Assembly (NCBI GenBank): GCA_021209875.1
Contig: JAGYVD010000005.1
Span: forward strand, 1,054,001-1,118,000
Source of the DNA: Rosellinia necatrix
Lineage: Eukaryota; Ascomycota; Sordariomycetes; Xylariales; Xylariaceae
Reading direction: 5' to 3'
DNA: 64,000 nucleotides
Made by a program: the position numbers and the translations under genes. Below are positions 10,029 through 23,481 of the stretch, piece by piece. A model generated the notes under the pieces. The model was not told the origin of the DNA. It saw only the letters and a list, made by a program, of their open reading frames with translations, and did no database searches. Every line of letters starts with the position of its first letter. Position 1 is the first letter of the stretch.

Positions 10029-12640
10029 GTCATCCTCTATTACGTCGGGAGGAGTAATAGTTAGTAGAGAGATGTTCTGTCCAGGGCGGCTGAGTAGATG
10101 CGATTATCAGAGACAAAGGCGGGGATTACGTAGGCCTCCCACGACAACGGACAACGGACAACGGCGGAGAGGTAGGAAGCAGTGACTGTGCCACGCTCGT
10201 TAATAAAGAAATCGATTCGACGAATACCGCTTATCGTTACATTGTACGTCGTTATTGGACGTGTCCGGGGACTCGGCCGCTGACCGATTCATGGTCGCCC
10301 CGCGGCTTTTTTTAGGCCCCCACGTCGTGCCGCTCCGGACCAGGCCTATTCGCGTCTCTGCTGAATAGGTACCTTGCCTTACCTTACCTTACCTCACCTT
10401 ATGTATGTTGCGTGGGTATGTATGAACTGCTTAGCTGAGATATAGGGTAGATTGGTCAGTGTTACAGAAAGCGTTTGTGGTCGCCGAGTTTCTCGGCTGG
10501 TCTTTTGTGACAGGGGTGTCTCTGGGTTGGCTGAAAAGTCAGTCTTGAGGCTATTCCTGGCGCAACGGTCGCGTTGTCTGATTCGTGCGCTTTTCCTCCT
10601 TTCTTGCTCTTCGTGCTGCCTGGGAGGGAACCCGGATTTCTGGTTGGACGACGGGTTTTATTTATGCCTACGAATCAGGTCTTGCATGGATGAACGAATG
10701 CATGCATGCACACGTATACGGTATACTACACGACCTACCCTACCTACACTACTTAAGCATGTAATACCGTGTCATACCAGCTATACACCGCATGCGCGCG
10801 CAGCTGGATGCCTCGGGTTGTGGGTAGCTGGCGCAACCCAACCGCGTACTGCATCGACCTGCCGGTTTATTATTATCTTGGCCCCGTCTTCTCTGCAGGC
10901 TGGCCAGGCAGTGCGTACCAGGTAGGGAGGTCCCGGAAGGGGACAATGGATCGTGACCATCGACCATACCTGTCCCGCCTCCCGCGTGGTTTCTCGTCCT
11001 CTGGGCTTTCGTTCCCAGGTGGGACTGCGGCTGCTGCCGGGGAGAGGCTCCTGTTTGGGCTTGGCGAGGACATACTGGTACGGGACACGACGCAACGATG
11101 GCCCGTCGATATCATGATGGTGGGGCTACTTCGAGATCCTCCGCCGTTGGATGTCGCCGCTTGCCCTTTGATTGTGACAGGCGAGAGCGTTGGCCGCCGT
11201 GGTGGCCCTGGCTCTGGCCCCAGGCGTCAACCCCCTGACTGCATGTCGTTCGTTCGGTACGACTACATATGTACATACATACCTAACCTAGACACATACC
11301 CAGGTAGGTCAAGATATACCTGATCGGACACCCAATGTGCCCGCCCAGCATGGCCGCCTTCTCTTGTCGGCTGACGCTAGTTATCTCGGTACTCTGAGCG
11401 GCAGCGACGGGCTGAGTATCGTCAGCGAACATGACTACTGCAGGGGAATGTTCGTTCCTATCGGAAGTGCACATGCGGCGCAGTGCGTGCAGTAGAACAA
11501 CACGACGCCGCGGCACCTGGTATGCCAATCATCGATTGATTGATCAACTGCCACAAACGACCCTCTTATTCGTCCGGGTAGGGCAGGAGACGGTAACTAT
11601 AGCCCCCCAGGCCCCGGCCGTGACATCGCATCGCACATTCATTCAGCTGGAAGCATGGGGGCAATCTAACTGCATAGGTATGTAGATGTGCACGTATGAT
11701 CCAATGTGCACGATCATTTGCGAGGTGAAATGTTGTATCACACTGCATCAATACTGTGCGCTTGCGGCCGTAGCGTATACTAAACGGATGTGATGGTGCT
11801 TAGGAATATGTGGGTGTTTGTATGGATGGATCCGAGACCAATCCTTTTTTTGCTGTCAGAAGGGCACGGGCCTTGTCGTCGCTCGATGGCCCGCCCATCG
11901 CGAAATGCTGAGAAATACACTACAAGCAGACAGATGCTTGACGGGTTCGCGCCGCTTGGCACTGCTGGATATGTCCCCCCGTGTTCAGAGGGCGAATTGC
12001 AGAGGCGAATTGCCCTCCCCCCTCCCCCCGACGGACATGGGAACAGCAGAAATCGTCGAACCTAAGCAAGGGAGAAAGGAATAAACGGGGAGGCAGGCGG
12101 GCTTTCCGTGTTTGATTTGATGGTGACGGGTATTACCCATCACTATCGCCTCGGCTCATCTAAGGAATATGAATTTGGAGGTGTTGGTCCCGGGGGGTGT
12201 ATAGTGTATTTGTCCTGTACAGATGCTGTACATACAGGGGGCCGGCGGACGGTTCGTTGCCGGTCGGCCTAGTGAAGTTAGTCTCAGTTCGATATTTTTT
12301 TTAGTGCCCCCAGAACGACCTTGGTAATTTACGGTGGGCTTGCTGACAGATGGGAGCTTGGTGGTGATGCGATTGTCCCCTTGCGGTCAAGTGTTGGGAT
12401 TTGGTTGGGAACGTGCAGGGGACGATGGCAGGGACCCGGCGGGACGGTTGCTGGGAACCGCGAATGCGCTGGACCGCACGGGCTACTGCACTGTGGTTCA
12501 GTGTGGCTGCGAACCACCCCAAACGCGCTTGCTAATGATGTGTGCTGGAAGGCCGAACAGGTGTGGACACGCAAATGTGTCGCATCATCATTGTGCGCTG
12601 CACTAGGCCTAACTTGACCCGCTAGGTCTCGGCCAACTCA

Positions 12641-15450
12641 GGTACCTCCCATGTCGCCCGCTCTAATCTCGCAACTCCCTAGCCCCGTTTTTAGAGCTTG
12701 CATTAGTCTCGCAGAAGAAGGGTTCGAGAAGTCTGCTGAGCACGACTCAATCCGGACGCGCTTGGATCTGCCATCTTCTCTATTTGGCAATAGTTCAATC
12801 AACCCGAAGTCTACTTGCCATCTGCAAGAGCTACAATCCCAGATTGATGAGATCCCCTAGGAAAGAAGGGCTGGGGATGTCGGGCTCATTACCCTACGTC
12901 AGCCACCTATTAATGACAGCGGCAAATCGCGGCGTTGGTAACCCCGGACCCAAGTCTCGCGCCTTTTCTTTTGCAATCGCCGAATAACGCGGGTACCGTG
13001 ACTTGCTAGGTCGCTGGGCACCCGCGCAAAATGATGTGACGCAGATATTGGAGATTTAGCGTGTCTTGGGGTTGCCGCGGCAGCTAGACTCAGGGCCGCG
13101 AGACCCCAAATTGAGAAACAAGGAAGATATGCAATGAGTGTCATCGCTACGAAAACAACCGCTTTACGGCATGACAAACTACCGGATAGGCCCCATTATT
13201 TTGTCTAGAACGTGCATGGAGACACAGATATAGTTTCCTCTAGGTTGATTGCCCCATCTCGCACTTGATGGTCAGTCCCTATCATAATGGGTGGTCAGAT
13301 AGTCCACCTGAGATATCAAGACTGAGTGACCGGGACCCGAGTGTGTGGTAACGATGAGACAAGGTACTCGGACGATCCTATCGACATACCAATAGAAACG
13401 CCGGGAGACCTGGGTCTGGGTTAAGGGGAGAAAAAGAAGAAAAAGAAAAGGATATGGAGCATGGGCCGAAGGCTGGGCCGTCAGATTTGAAAGTTTCTTC
13501 TCTGGTCGATCAAAGAATAACTAGGGCTATCAATCGATCAATCATACAAGAAGAAATGAGAAAAGCCGGTAGTCATTATGTATTTCGCCTCCGGAGCCGT
13601 CAAAAATCTGTCAAGCGGAGCCAGGCCAGGCCGCAGAAGCAACGAGGAATCTAGAGACAAGCCGAGATTACCATAGCTGAAGTATGGATTCTAACGAGTA
13701 GTGGCACTCTTTAGGCTCTGGCTGGATCACGTATTAAGAGATGAATGTTATAAACTTGAGTAGAATAATCGAGTAAAATGATCTATCATGTCGTGCCGAG
13801 TGCTGTGTAGCTTCATGACTCTGGTGTACTGTACAGTCTAAGAGGGTATCTTCTATGAACCGGGTCCCAGCCCAGCGTGGATGGCTGAAACCCTCGAAAC
13901 AAAAAAGAATAACATGTGCCGCGCGAGATATGGAGCACGCGCCACTAACAGACCAGGTCAGATATGCTTCCGAAGGGAGCAGAGTCGTGTCCGAATAGGC
14001 CCGGTCCAAACCCGATAAGCACATCCTTGGCCGCGCGCTCGGCGGGGGCCCCGGTGAGGAGGTTACGAGCGCAACGAGCCAAAACAAAAGAAATAAAAGC
14101 CCCAATTGTCTATATGCGAGTAGCCCTTTTTCCCAACCAAACCAAATCTTTTATCCGTTCCCGATACCCGAACCACATTTGCTTGGCCAATGACGCCGAA
14201 CCGAAATTAAAAGGATATTTGTAAAACCAATAATGAAGCTCGCTGCGCTACCAAACGACAGTTGGTGATAGACACGCTAGCGCAAGCGCGAAGATGAAAA
14301 AAACTGAGATGGCCTCCGGCAACATCGCTGTCGCTATTCCATTTGTCGCTGCTGTGATTCCGCGAATGTAATAGATACTGCTGATAGCCGAGCCATGCGG
14401 ATAACCATGGATCGTCCGCCAATGCTGGTTGCAATTAAACACAGCCAGGCGGTGGATCGTTCGTCGCAAAATCCTGACAGACCTGTCGCAATGACCGCCT
14501 TATCGAGGCCAAATTAAAAGTGATATCGAATAAAGAACGACCTGACCTGAAATCGAGGCGATGTTGTACAACGAGAAATTGATGCGCAAATCCCTGATCG
14601 GCCTATATCGGAGCCTCTCGAACCGGTCTCTTATCCATCTGCTGGATTTAATAACACGGGAGCTGGTTCCGTTTCGTGCCCACAGCCGTCACGCAAAAAC
14701 AAGACCGGATGTCAGTTATCCGAGTATTAGGGAATTCCATGATAATCGGATGATTATTCACTGGGGCTTAGGACGCGGCGGCGGCTTTGGGACACCAGTT
14801 GTATCGTAGGCACCACGGCCCATGTTCAGCGTTTGCGATTCTCTGGCAACCATTGTGACTTGTTCGAGAATACGGATACTGTAATCGGGAAGCTGTAGTT
14901 AAGATGTCAGCAAGTGTCCCAAGCCATTGTGTAGAAATCCGTGACGAGACGGTGTTGTCACTCAAGAAATTGAGGTCAAGATTCCAGAGAATGAAATGTT
15001 CATAATTCCACATCACCTCTTGTAAAAGAGGGAAAGGTCGTAGGAAGATTGGGGGGGGAGATATGAATTGTACGATTGGTAAATGGGCGTCTGACTCACA
15101 TTTCACGCGCCGGGTCCAGCGGCAATATGTAGGAGTGATGTAGTAGTAAGATGCGATGCGCAAGTGGGTAAGATGGGCGTGGCGATGATGCCGGACACTG
15201 AAATCCTAGTCGAATGAGACGAAGGTGTGATTAATGCAACTTTAGTGTAATTGCGTCTGGATTGTGCCAGTCAATTTCTGAGGTCAGCACCGAAGCGTCA
15301 ATGGGATGACGGCAGTCCAAGTTATATATAACTGTGACTCCTTATGTTGCAGTGCAGAATGACGCGTGGATAATTGTAGTAGCTCAAGCGAAGGCTGAAG
15401 CACGACCAAGATAGGCAGAGAAGATTCTATGCGCAGAGGCCGGTTGGTCC
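12641..15450. other. Gene desert, mixed-composition DNA
   Basis: Only short unrelated open frames are present, the longest about 130 codons on the minus strand near 14768-15163. None shows domain-like sequence or convincing splice partners. I see no RNA gene or mobile-element signature. Confidence 0.4.
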
Positions 15451-18400
15451 TTTGTTTATCTGCGCGGACCTGAAAGCTGAGGGGGGTGTCGTCGAAGGGT
15501 GGTCGCCGCGGAGGTCTCGGGAAGCTGAGAGATTATGGGTTTTAGAAGCCGTTGTATTGTTGAATTATAAGCCCGGGTCTCGCGATGCTGAGATCGGTGG
15601 TGGGGGCGTTGTAAGTTGGAAGTTGTATATTGTATCTTGTATGCAGGCGAGGAGCGGACTGTAGCTGGAGCCTGCAGGCGGGCGAATCACTTAAAACAGA
15701 TCAACGCGCTGGACCCAAGTGGTACAGACGCAGAGCGCAATGGCAATGTTTGCCAGTTAGGAAGACGTCTCCTTTCCCTTCGTTTGTTTGTTTCGCTCTC
15801 CGCTCAAGGCGTTAAGACAAGACCAGCTGTAGGAATGCAGGTCGGAAATGATATGCAAGACAACAGTCGCAGCCAAGGGAGTGTGGTTCTGGGATGCCCA
15901 CAGACAGACAGAGAGCGTGTAGAGAGGGGGAGCGAGGGTTTGGTATTATTATACAATGCTGAAGCAGTTGGTGCTTCGATGTAGGCGGCGGGCAGATGGT
16001 AGGGGGAGGTGATGGGCTGAGGAATTCCAGAATCGAGGAGCGGAAAGGGCGTGTTATTTTAACTTATACCATTCTCAACGACAGCAATTGAGGATCGGAC
16101 AGGGTAAGCCTTGGTTCCTAGCTGCTGCTGCTGCTGGGGCGGGCCAGCTGGGGTCAAGAGAGAGGACTTGTCTACCAGAACTGAGCGACTGGGGTGGCAT
16201 GGATCCGGCCCCAAAGCCCCTGTACATAGTACAACACCTCTTCTGGTTCTCAGGTAATTATAAGGGGACCTGAACGATGCCGGTACTCGTCGCTACATCC
16301 AGGGAGGTAGTGGGAGGTACAGTAAGTCATCCTGGCACCAAGTCTCGCTCGACGATCCACCACGTACATTTCCGAGCCAGTACCTAGGCCAGTACCCACG
16401 AGAACCTTGTCCTAGGCCAGAGTGTGTGTACCTGCAGGGGCCAGGTACGGGCTGACTGTGGGTTCCTGCAACCTCTCTTGTACATACCTTGGGGTGTCAG
16501 GTACCCACCCTGCCAAAAGATGCTAGTAACAAAAGGGGATACATGCCCCAGGTAGGTAGCCTACTAGGTAGCTACTAGGTTGTGCCGTTATTGGGACACA
16601 GTGATGATCCAGAATTTGGCTCATTTACCACCAGCCCGTCTCTTCTCAAACTAGCCAAATTTAATCACCAAAACCCGAACACATATCCAAAACGAGTCAA
16701 GGAACACAAATTGCCAGGCAGCCCTAGAACGGAGGGAAGTATTTGTACTGATGGAGTACCCGCCGATACCTGCTGCAATAAGCCGGTTTCCTCGCCCTCT
16801 CCCCTTCCCTTTCCCTTCCCTTCCCCTCCCCCCCATATGCCACTAGCAACCCTACCTAGCCCGAGTAGCGTAGCTCAGCAGCTAGCTACAGCACCCTATC
16901 TAGCCCTAGGTAGGTTGCCGACCTGTCTGCAGTGTTGTATGGTACACGTCTCTGTAAAGGGTAAAGCCCGGAGGTATGGAGGTATGTGTAAGGTATACCG
17001 GAGCGTAACTATACTGCAGCGTATAACTGCTGCAGCATTATACTACGACGCAAGTGCACTTGATCCCGCTTCGTCGTGTGTGCGTGTGTGTGTGTCGGGG
17101 ACAAGGGACTGGGCTCCATGCTCCATACTTGTAGCCCGACGGATTGACGGTCAAAAAGCCGCGTGCGTGGTGCAGAAAAAACATGTTCGGTAGGTACATA
17201 CACCGATGCCCTGAGCTCTTTGGACCTTGTCCCAACTCAGGTAGTACATACATGCATTGTTGATTCTGTATACTACCTCGTGCCTTATCTCAGTCTAGGC
17301 TCAGGTATTGTTACATGCAACCACTGCTGCTTGGTACCTAACCTGACCTACCACGTTGTTGTCCGTCGACTGCAGGTCGCCCATAACAACAGGTATAGCC
17401 AGCTCACCGACAGACAGACAGATGGATGCGGTGACAAGGGAAACCGATGTGAAAACTAGGACTATTTCCTAGTGAAAGGGGTTTCCAGAAAATGCGTTTT
17501 GGCGAGCAAAAGGCCAAGTGAAGAGGTGGGAGGAAGGGAGCGGGAGAGAGACAGGGAGACAGAGACACAAGAGACACAGAGACAGAGAGACACAGAGGCG
17601 CAGGGAGTGAGAGGTGAGAAGCGTGAGAGACAGAACAGTGAGTAGATTGCCTCGCTTAGACGATGCATACGTACATACGTACATACATACATACACATAC
17701 ACATACACATACATACATACATACATATCTTCTCGTGTATCTTCCTGGGTAGCCTCAACGACCCTGTTGAGATTAGCCCTGTCCGGCAAGTCCAAGTTAG
17801 AGGTGTCTACTTTGTGCATATTCTCTTTGTACATCAGATGTACCCGGCCGTCGCCAACCTCACCAGTGTTGTATACCCTCAGTGGTTGCCATGAAACACG
17901 AGATACCTGTCCTATCGTTGCTTGTTCTTGTACGTTACCTTCTCGGGGAGTTGTACACTAGGTATGGCGTAGTATTGTGCTGCGCACATACCGCGTGCGC
18001 GCGCCACAGCTAAGGTCGCGATTAATTGATGTCATCGACATTCTGATGCTACACTACCTATCACACAAAATTTTTATTTTTGTTCCCTACCTTTTTTTTT
18101 TTTTTTCTTTTCGGTGTGCGCTTATAATTATAGACCCATTTTGTACCTGCATAAAATGACAAGGTTATGTGACCAGGTAAATGGTCCACGACGATGGTAT
18201 CTGGAAAAGAGTGCGAAGATGCAGCCAAACCTGCCACATACATAACGAAGTACGTACCTAGCGGCCTGCAATTGGTAGTCGTGGTCGTTAGCCCCCTCGT
18301 GCCACTGTTGCGCGCATCCATCTACACGTATGCATCTGTGGTTCGTCGAGCGCTTTCGCGTGTCCTGTTTTATATAGTTTTATTTTTATTTATCCTTCTC

Positions 18401-19200
18401 CTCTACCCTGCCACCCCTTTCTGCAACCTTGAGTACTTCCGGAGTAGGCATAGCCGGCTTGTGCCAGTTCTTTGCAATACACCTCTCGCTCGGCTCATTG
18501 CTCCGGGTTGCCTTCTGCCCGCACATTACACGATATACACAGTAAGCCATATCCATTATTGGGTACCCCGATCACGTCAGGTGAGGTCGAGGGGGACGGT
18601 GTGTTGTCGTTGATGTTGTCTCCCCCACCAGCTTCTATGTCCAGCACATTCAATGCGCCTTTGCAGATCCTCTGAGAGTCGTGCATTCCGAGACCGATTC
18701 CGTAAACAACTGTGCGGCATACCGAGGGAGATGCTGGGCATTACCACTATATACTAGACTAGGACGCAATGCGTCCGAGAGCCCCGAGCGCACACCGAAG
18801 CCGCGCCACTTCATGGTGGGCAGGATTGATTCAAGAAGAGATGACACAATACACCACTGCTATTGCTCGGCATCGAGGCTCCCTCATGTCACGTTTTCAG
18901 CCTTTTCGGACGGCTAGCATCCCGCATTCGCCAACTACTTAGTATATATCCTGTGCAAGAAATACGATAGGTAACTATGGGGAGTTATAGACCATGTACG
19001 CTAAGATCGCTCGGCATTCCCTAACCTCTTGTCATTTTTTTTCGGTGGAGGTTCAGGTTGGTTTTCTGAATGCGAGAGCATTAGCGTTCCGTCCCCTCGG
19101 CCCAGGACCTTACTATACAGGGTCCTTCATATCATATCAGAGGCGATCCTCTAGGTTGTTCTGTTCGTTTGGGATGTAGGCATGTATGTATGTAGGCATC
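15451..19200. other. Gene desert with CCTAGGTA motifs and microsatellites
   Basis: No gene supported. The stretch contains clusters of CTAGGTAG/GGTACC words near 16370-16580 and 16840-16920, a C/T-rich tract near 16795-16832, an imperfect GACAGAGA array near 17540-17640, a CATA array, and a T run near 18090-18106. Open frames near 15616-15984, 16582-17193 and 18194-18613 overlap low-complexity sequence and have no recognisable content. Confidence 0.4.
17665..17728. repeat. CATA/CACATA microsatellite
   Basis: Alternating CGTACATA, CATACATA and CACATA units run across about 64 bp in the gene desert. Confidence 0.85.
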
Positions 19201-20925
19201 GGTTCCACTCGGTAATCTTCCCCTTGCGCTAGATAGACTTCTTTTATCGAATTTTCTCGAATTCCTTTCTTACCCATGCTTGCCTAGATTTGGGCGTAGT
19301 GGGTTGCCTAGAGCGAGCATCCGCTGCCGCGACAACTAGGCTGGTGCCGGTGAGATTAGAGCCGGATCTAGTGGTAGTGGCCAAGGATAAACGAGATGAC
19401 GGCCCGGAAAGCTCTGTCACTTTGATTCGTGTTGATATGTATAGTGGTTTTCTGTTCGCTGGGAACGAGCAGTCGTCTGACGAAACAAAGTGATAGATTT
19501 AACCTCGTTAATTGCCAAGTTGGTGCTTCTATGCCACGGCTTATCAGCCGCGGATTGCGACCTTCGAAGCCGAGCATGCTTCCCGACGTGGGACCCGGTC
19601 AATGTACTTACGAAACGAAAAGGAAAAGCAAAGAAAAAAAAAAAAAAATCAGAGCCTAAGTATTTTCTATTCTCCCTTGTACAGCATACCCCGACAGATA
19701 TCACTTTGCAGGCATTTCTCTAAGTAGTAGAGCCTTTAAGTTTTTGGAGCATCGCCATCGCCAATGTCATCAAAAGAAATGCAGCAAATATATACTAGTG
19801 TAAGAAAGGTGGCTAGGCGAGAAGCATAACCTGCTTGCTATTCGCTTACCTACCCACGGGAGGCGAACCAACAAAATGAAAGGGTTCAACCCTACGCTGT
19901 GCCGATACTCCACAACAACCCTCAAGTGGGCGCGGCCACCTGGAGAAATCATGGCGACTGGATTGAACGCTCCCAAAAGCCCATGGGGTTTCCAATGCAC
20001 TAAAGATGATGAGAGATCGATAGGTTTGGAGTGCGGGTGACATTGGGGTTACCAGTCGAAGGAATGCTGCAAGTTCTCCACGTGGTGTAGCCCTGTATCG
20101 GAGTTTACAAGTCTACCTTGGCGTCTCCGAGGCGGAATTGACTCATGCTGAGCTGTAACAGGGCTGCTGAGCTCGAGAGAATACCAAATCATTGAATCGC
20201 CAAAGCACCAAAGCACCAACGGAGAGGCATGCGCAGTCATGTCGTGGCAGTGGCTGCCGTTATTCGTGCCTTACGATATCACCCAGGCAGATAGCGACAT
20301 CGTAGAGGCTGTTTGATTGTTCTGCTTGGAGTAGTGGCGTACATGCTGATGCTTCGGCTACTCTCAGCTGTTCTGAGGATGCCCCTGGTGTGCATCACCA
20401 CATCAGGTTGAGAGCAGCCTCGAGGCGTACGTACATATGGATGTATGGCTTGCGTTGTGTCGCGTTGTGATATAACCTCGGGTTGGCTGGCGGCCTAGCC
20501 CTATCGGAAGCTGGCTTGGTTTTGGCTGGCATTAGCAGATCGGTGGTGCCGTCAGGCCGGGACAGCCACAACAATATCATTGATTATACTTCAGCCAGTA
20601 GGTCTCCTCCTCATCAGCGCGGTCTTTCGACTGGTAGGCTACGGAACTTACACGAGTATCCTCATCACGGACAAGGGCGGCCGAGGTTTCGTGCACCCCA
20701 ATAAGGCGGTTAGGCCCAGTGCAAGCGTCCGACATGGCTGAGCCAGACGCGCCCACAGCGGTCCGACTCGGGGCTGTCACATTCCAGCCATTCGGATCCA
20801 TGCTCACTCACTTCCTTGGACCCTGTCTAAGTCAGCGAAAGAAAAATTGCTAATATGTGACAGGATATCCCGAAAGTGCGCCCTCGTGTTGATGCGGCCC
20901 GGTAATTGATGATGCCTCCGATTTA

Positions 20926-21010
20926 GTAGATGTTTAGTAGATGGTCAGTAGACGGTTGGTAGGCGGTTAGTAGATGTTTAGTAGATGTTTAGTTGACGTT
21001 TAGTAGACTC
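20926..21010. repeat. Degenerate minisatellite, about 11-bp unit
   Basis: About seven imperfect copies of a TTAGTAGATGT-like unit (variants carry GGTCAGTAGAC or GGTTGGTAGGC). It lies in non-coding DNA. Confidence 0.8.
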
Positions 21011-22476
21011 GGATACTCAGATCCTGGGGTGCGCCGCGAGTGCTCATCAGCTGATGATGCAGCTCGGCACTTCGTGCTACACTATTTGTTCTCGATATTC
21101 ATTTACAACGCCAGCACAGCACACGAAGCTTTGGTCTCGGGTACTAGTTTTAGCATAGCCAACATATATCAGAGCCGGGACAGGCTTGGCTGAGGCAGCG
21201 AAGATGGGTGGACGCCCTCCGGGATCAGGTCCGGGTCCAAGGCCCAGTTTCCCAAGACACTCATTCACTACCAATGTATGCACAGGAAGCAATGTAGTGT
21301 GCCAGACGGCGGCCACGACGCTATTTGACAGAGGCCCCCTGTCGGTCATAGGTTCGCATGACTCGGAATATTATGTAGATAAATGCATGGCCGTTGTTTT
21401 GTCAAGACATGTTTCAGCCCGTAGGCGAATGGCCTGCAAGGGCCGAGTTTCATGCGGCCGCTTGGGCATTAACATCGCCTTATATACCATTTTGGCCTAA
21501 TCGCCTCGACAACTCACCAGTGACGTCGCGATGCATGCACCCAGGAGAGGGGTTGAGAGGAGGTGGAGGACGATGGTGGAGGACAATGATGGAGGACAAT
21601 GGTGGAGGGCGACGACGCCGCCGCGACGGCGACGACGACAAAGAGGCCAGAAGGCGCACCCGGGATGGATTCGCATGCGAGCCCCAGGCCAGCAAGCCTT
21701 GAGGGGGGACGGGGAGTCTGGATGATCTGGGCTCGAGAACAACTCGGAAGCGTGAGGCATCCGAGGGCAGCCCGTCAACCTTGTTTTCAAGCACCGGCAC
21801 GAAAGCATTGACTCAGGCCTCTGCTTGGCAATCCGGGAGTCTGCGTGCCCTCGGCCTGCTGGCCACCTTTCGTGTTTGCAATGAAACGAATATTCATAAG
21901 TCCCTCAACAGATGGCGAACAGACCAATAAGCGCCCGTGCGCAGCATGAGGCGTATCGATATGCAGTAAGTCGCTACCCAAGTACGTATCCAGGTACATA
22001 CCTACCTAGGTACCTACCCACCTGCTTGTTCGGTAAGAGGTAGCTTACCTGATAACTACCTACCTAGTACCCGTGGACGCTTGCACATACCACTTCCATG
22101 TGTGTATCTGCATTGCCCTTTTTTAGATTGCAGGTCCAAAGTCAAGCGCCTGCCATAGCTCTCTCCCTCTCCGACCATTCTGTCGATCTTCTAGAACAAC
22201 GCTAGCCTAGGAAGTTGACCAGCAGGGGTACGGCTAGATAGCACAGGTGTAGACACGCTATGTATGTACATACGGTAACTACCTACCGACTTACCTAGTT
22301 ACGGTCGAAGGGTGGATTGTTTCAAATTGCTGACAACTCTCTTCCGTTTTTCAGATAACCCCTTTTCATGCGTTTTTGGACCATACTTTCCCGATCCCCT
22401 AGGCATGTAAATAACTATATACTTGTACGCCGCCGGCGAGATTCTCCTATAAACTTGCTAGACACAGAAGGTAACT

Positions 22477-22495
22477 GTAGTGTACTATACACTAC
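22477..22495. repeat. Perfect 8-bp inverted repeat
   Basis: GTAGTGTA, spacer CTA, TACACTAC. It is one of several GTAGTGTA/TACACTAC near-palindromes in the desert (others near 8570 and 8900). Confidence 0.7.
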
Positions 22496-23443
22496 CTATA
22501 CTACAAGCAAGAAGTATTGACCCGAGATACTTCCTTCCCTAGGTAGGTAGTCTAGGTACCACCATTTCATACCTCTATTGGCCAACAGCCACAGGATATT
22601 CCCATTAGTTACCGACATTAGTAGGGCACTCTATGCAGTGCTACTCAGCTCGGTAGGTTGTTTAACCAATCAATCCTCAGGTATACGATGTTACCGTATT
22701 CATTGATTAAAATCTTACCAATAGACCACATACTTCCATTCAACATATCTGCTCTCGTCCCCGATCAGCCTCTCCATATATTAAGCTATAACACCTGCTT
22801 GCTTAGCCCAGCCGGCTAGGTCTGTATTGGTAACCGAGCAGATAGGTACGTCAGCGTCCTGTTGGGATGAATGTTTCAGGGATGACCCCGTCGCCCTACC
22901 CAATACCCCGTATGTATACATTCCATGTACAGCATCTGTACAGCATCTGTACAGCAGGTACCTCTGTGTACAGCTATCCCATGTCTCCATTGTAGAGCCC
23001 CACATCTCATTTGGCACCTTGGATCCAGGAACGACAAGGACACTAAACCGAGTGTAGTACACCTTGCAAGGGCTCTACGCGCTAGATAAAGTCGGTTTAA
23101 GAGATGCCTGCTGCGAAAGTTTCATCTCTACTACTTGCATAGCACCGAAAGCAACCACAGGTGGCCCGCTTTTCCGGTTTATAAAACCACATGGTTCTCC
23201 ACTCCGAACAATGGTTTTGCCGATTATATAATAGCGATTGACGACTTAGCTTTCTACTTTCAGCTAATGAGTTGAAGATAAACAGCCCCCGGCCAACAAT
23301 AGTCTGTTCAACCCCGAGGCAGTGTGCAATTCCCCATCCGTCTAGGCGGCGGGAATAGACCGGTCGCTTCCGCCTTGCTCCGTCTTGCTCGACGTTAATT
23401 GCACCATCCCGGGGGCGAGTATGGAGGTGAGCGGATGAGGCTA

Positions 23444-23481
23444 CACTAGTCTGACGGGCTGGCACTAGTCTGACGGGCTGG
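23444..23481. repeat. Tandem 19-bp duplication
   Basis: ACTAGTCTGACGGGCTGGC occurs twice, back to back, without a mismatch. It looks like a recent local duplication. Confidence 0.85.

Larger units (their letters stand above)
8401..12640. other. Gene desert with microsatellites and short palindromes
   Basis: No protein-coding gene can be supported. The sequence holds GCAC repeats near 9000, a GA run (9391-9412), an ATCC run (10005-10028), CAACGGA repeats near 10141, TACCTTACCTT repeats near 10370, and many CTACACTAC/GTAGTGTA-type near-palindromes around 8420-8920. Base composition is mixed, not AT-rich. Confidence 0.5.

Noticed and set aside
10452..10925. 157-codon plus-strand open frame
   Set aside because: Cys/Arg-rich, spans microsatellite-like sequence, no ATG at its apparent start and no recognisable content.
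18194..18613. 139-codon plus-strand frame with a hydrophobic segment
   Set aside because: The hydrophobic run comes from a T-rich patch; no supporting homology or splice structure.
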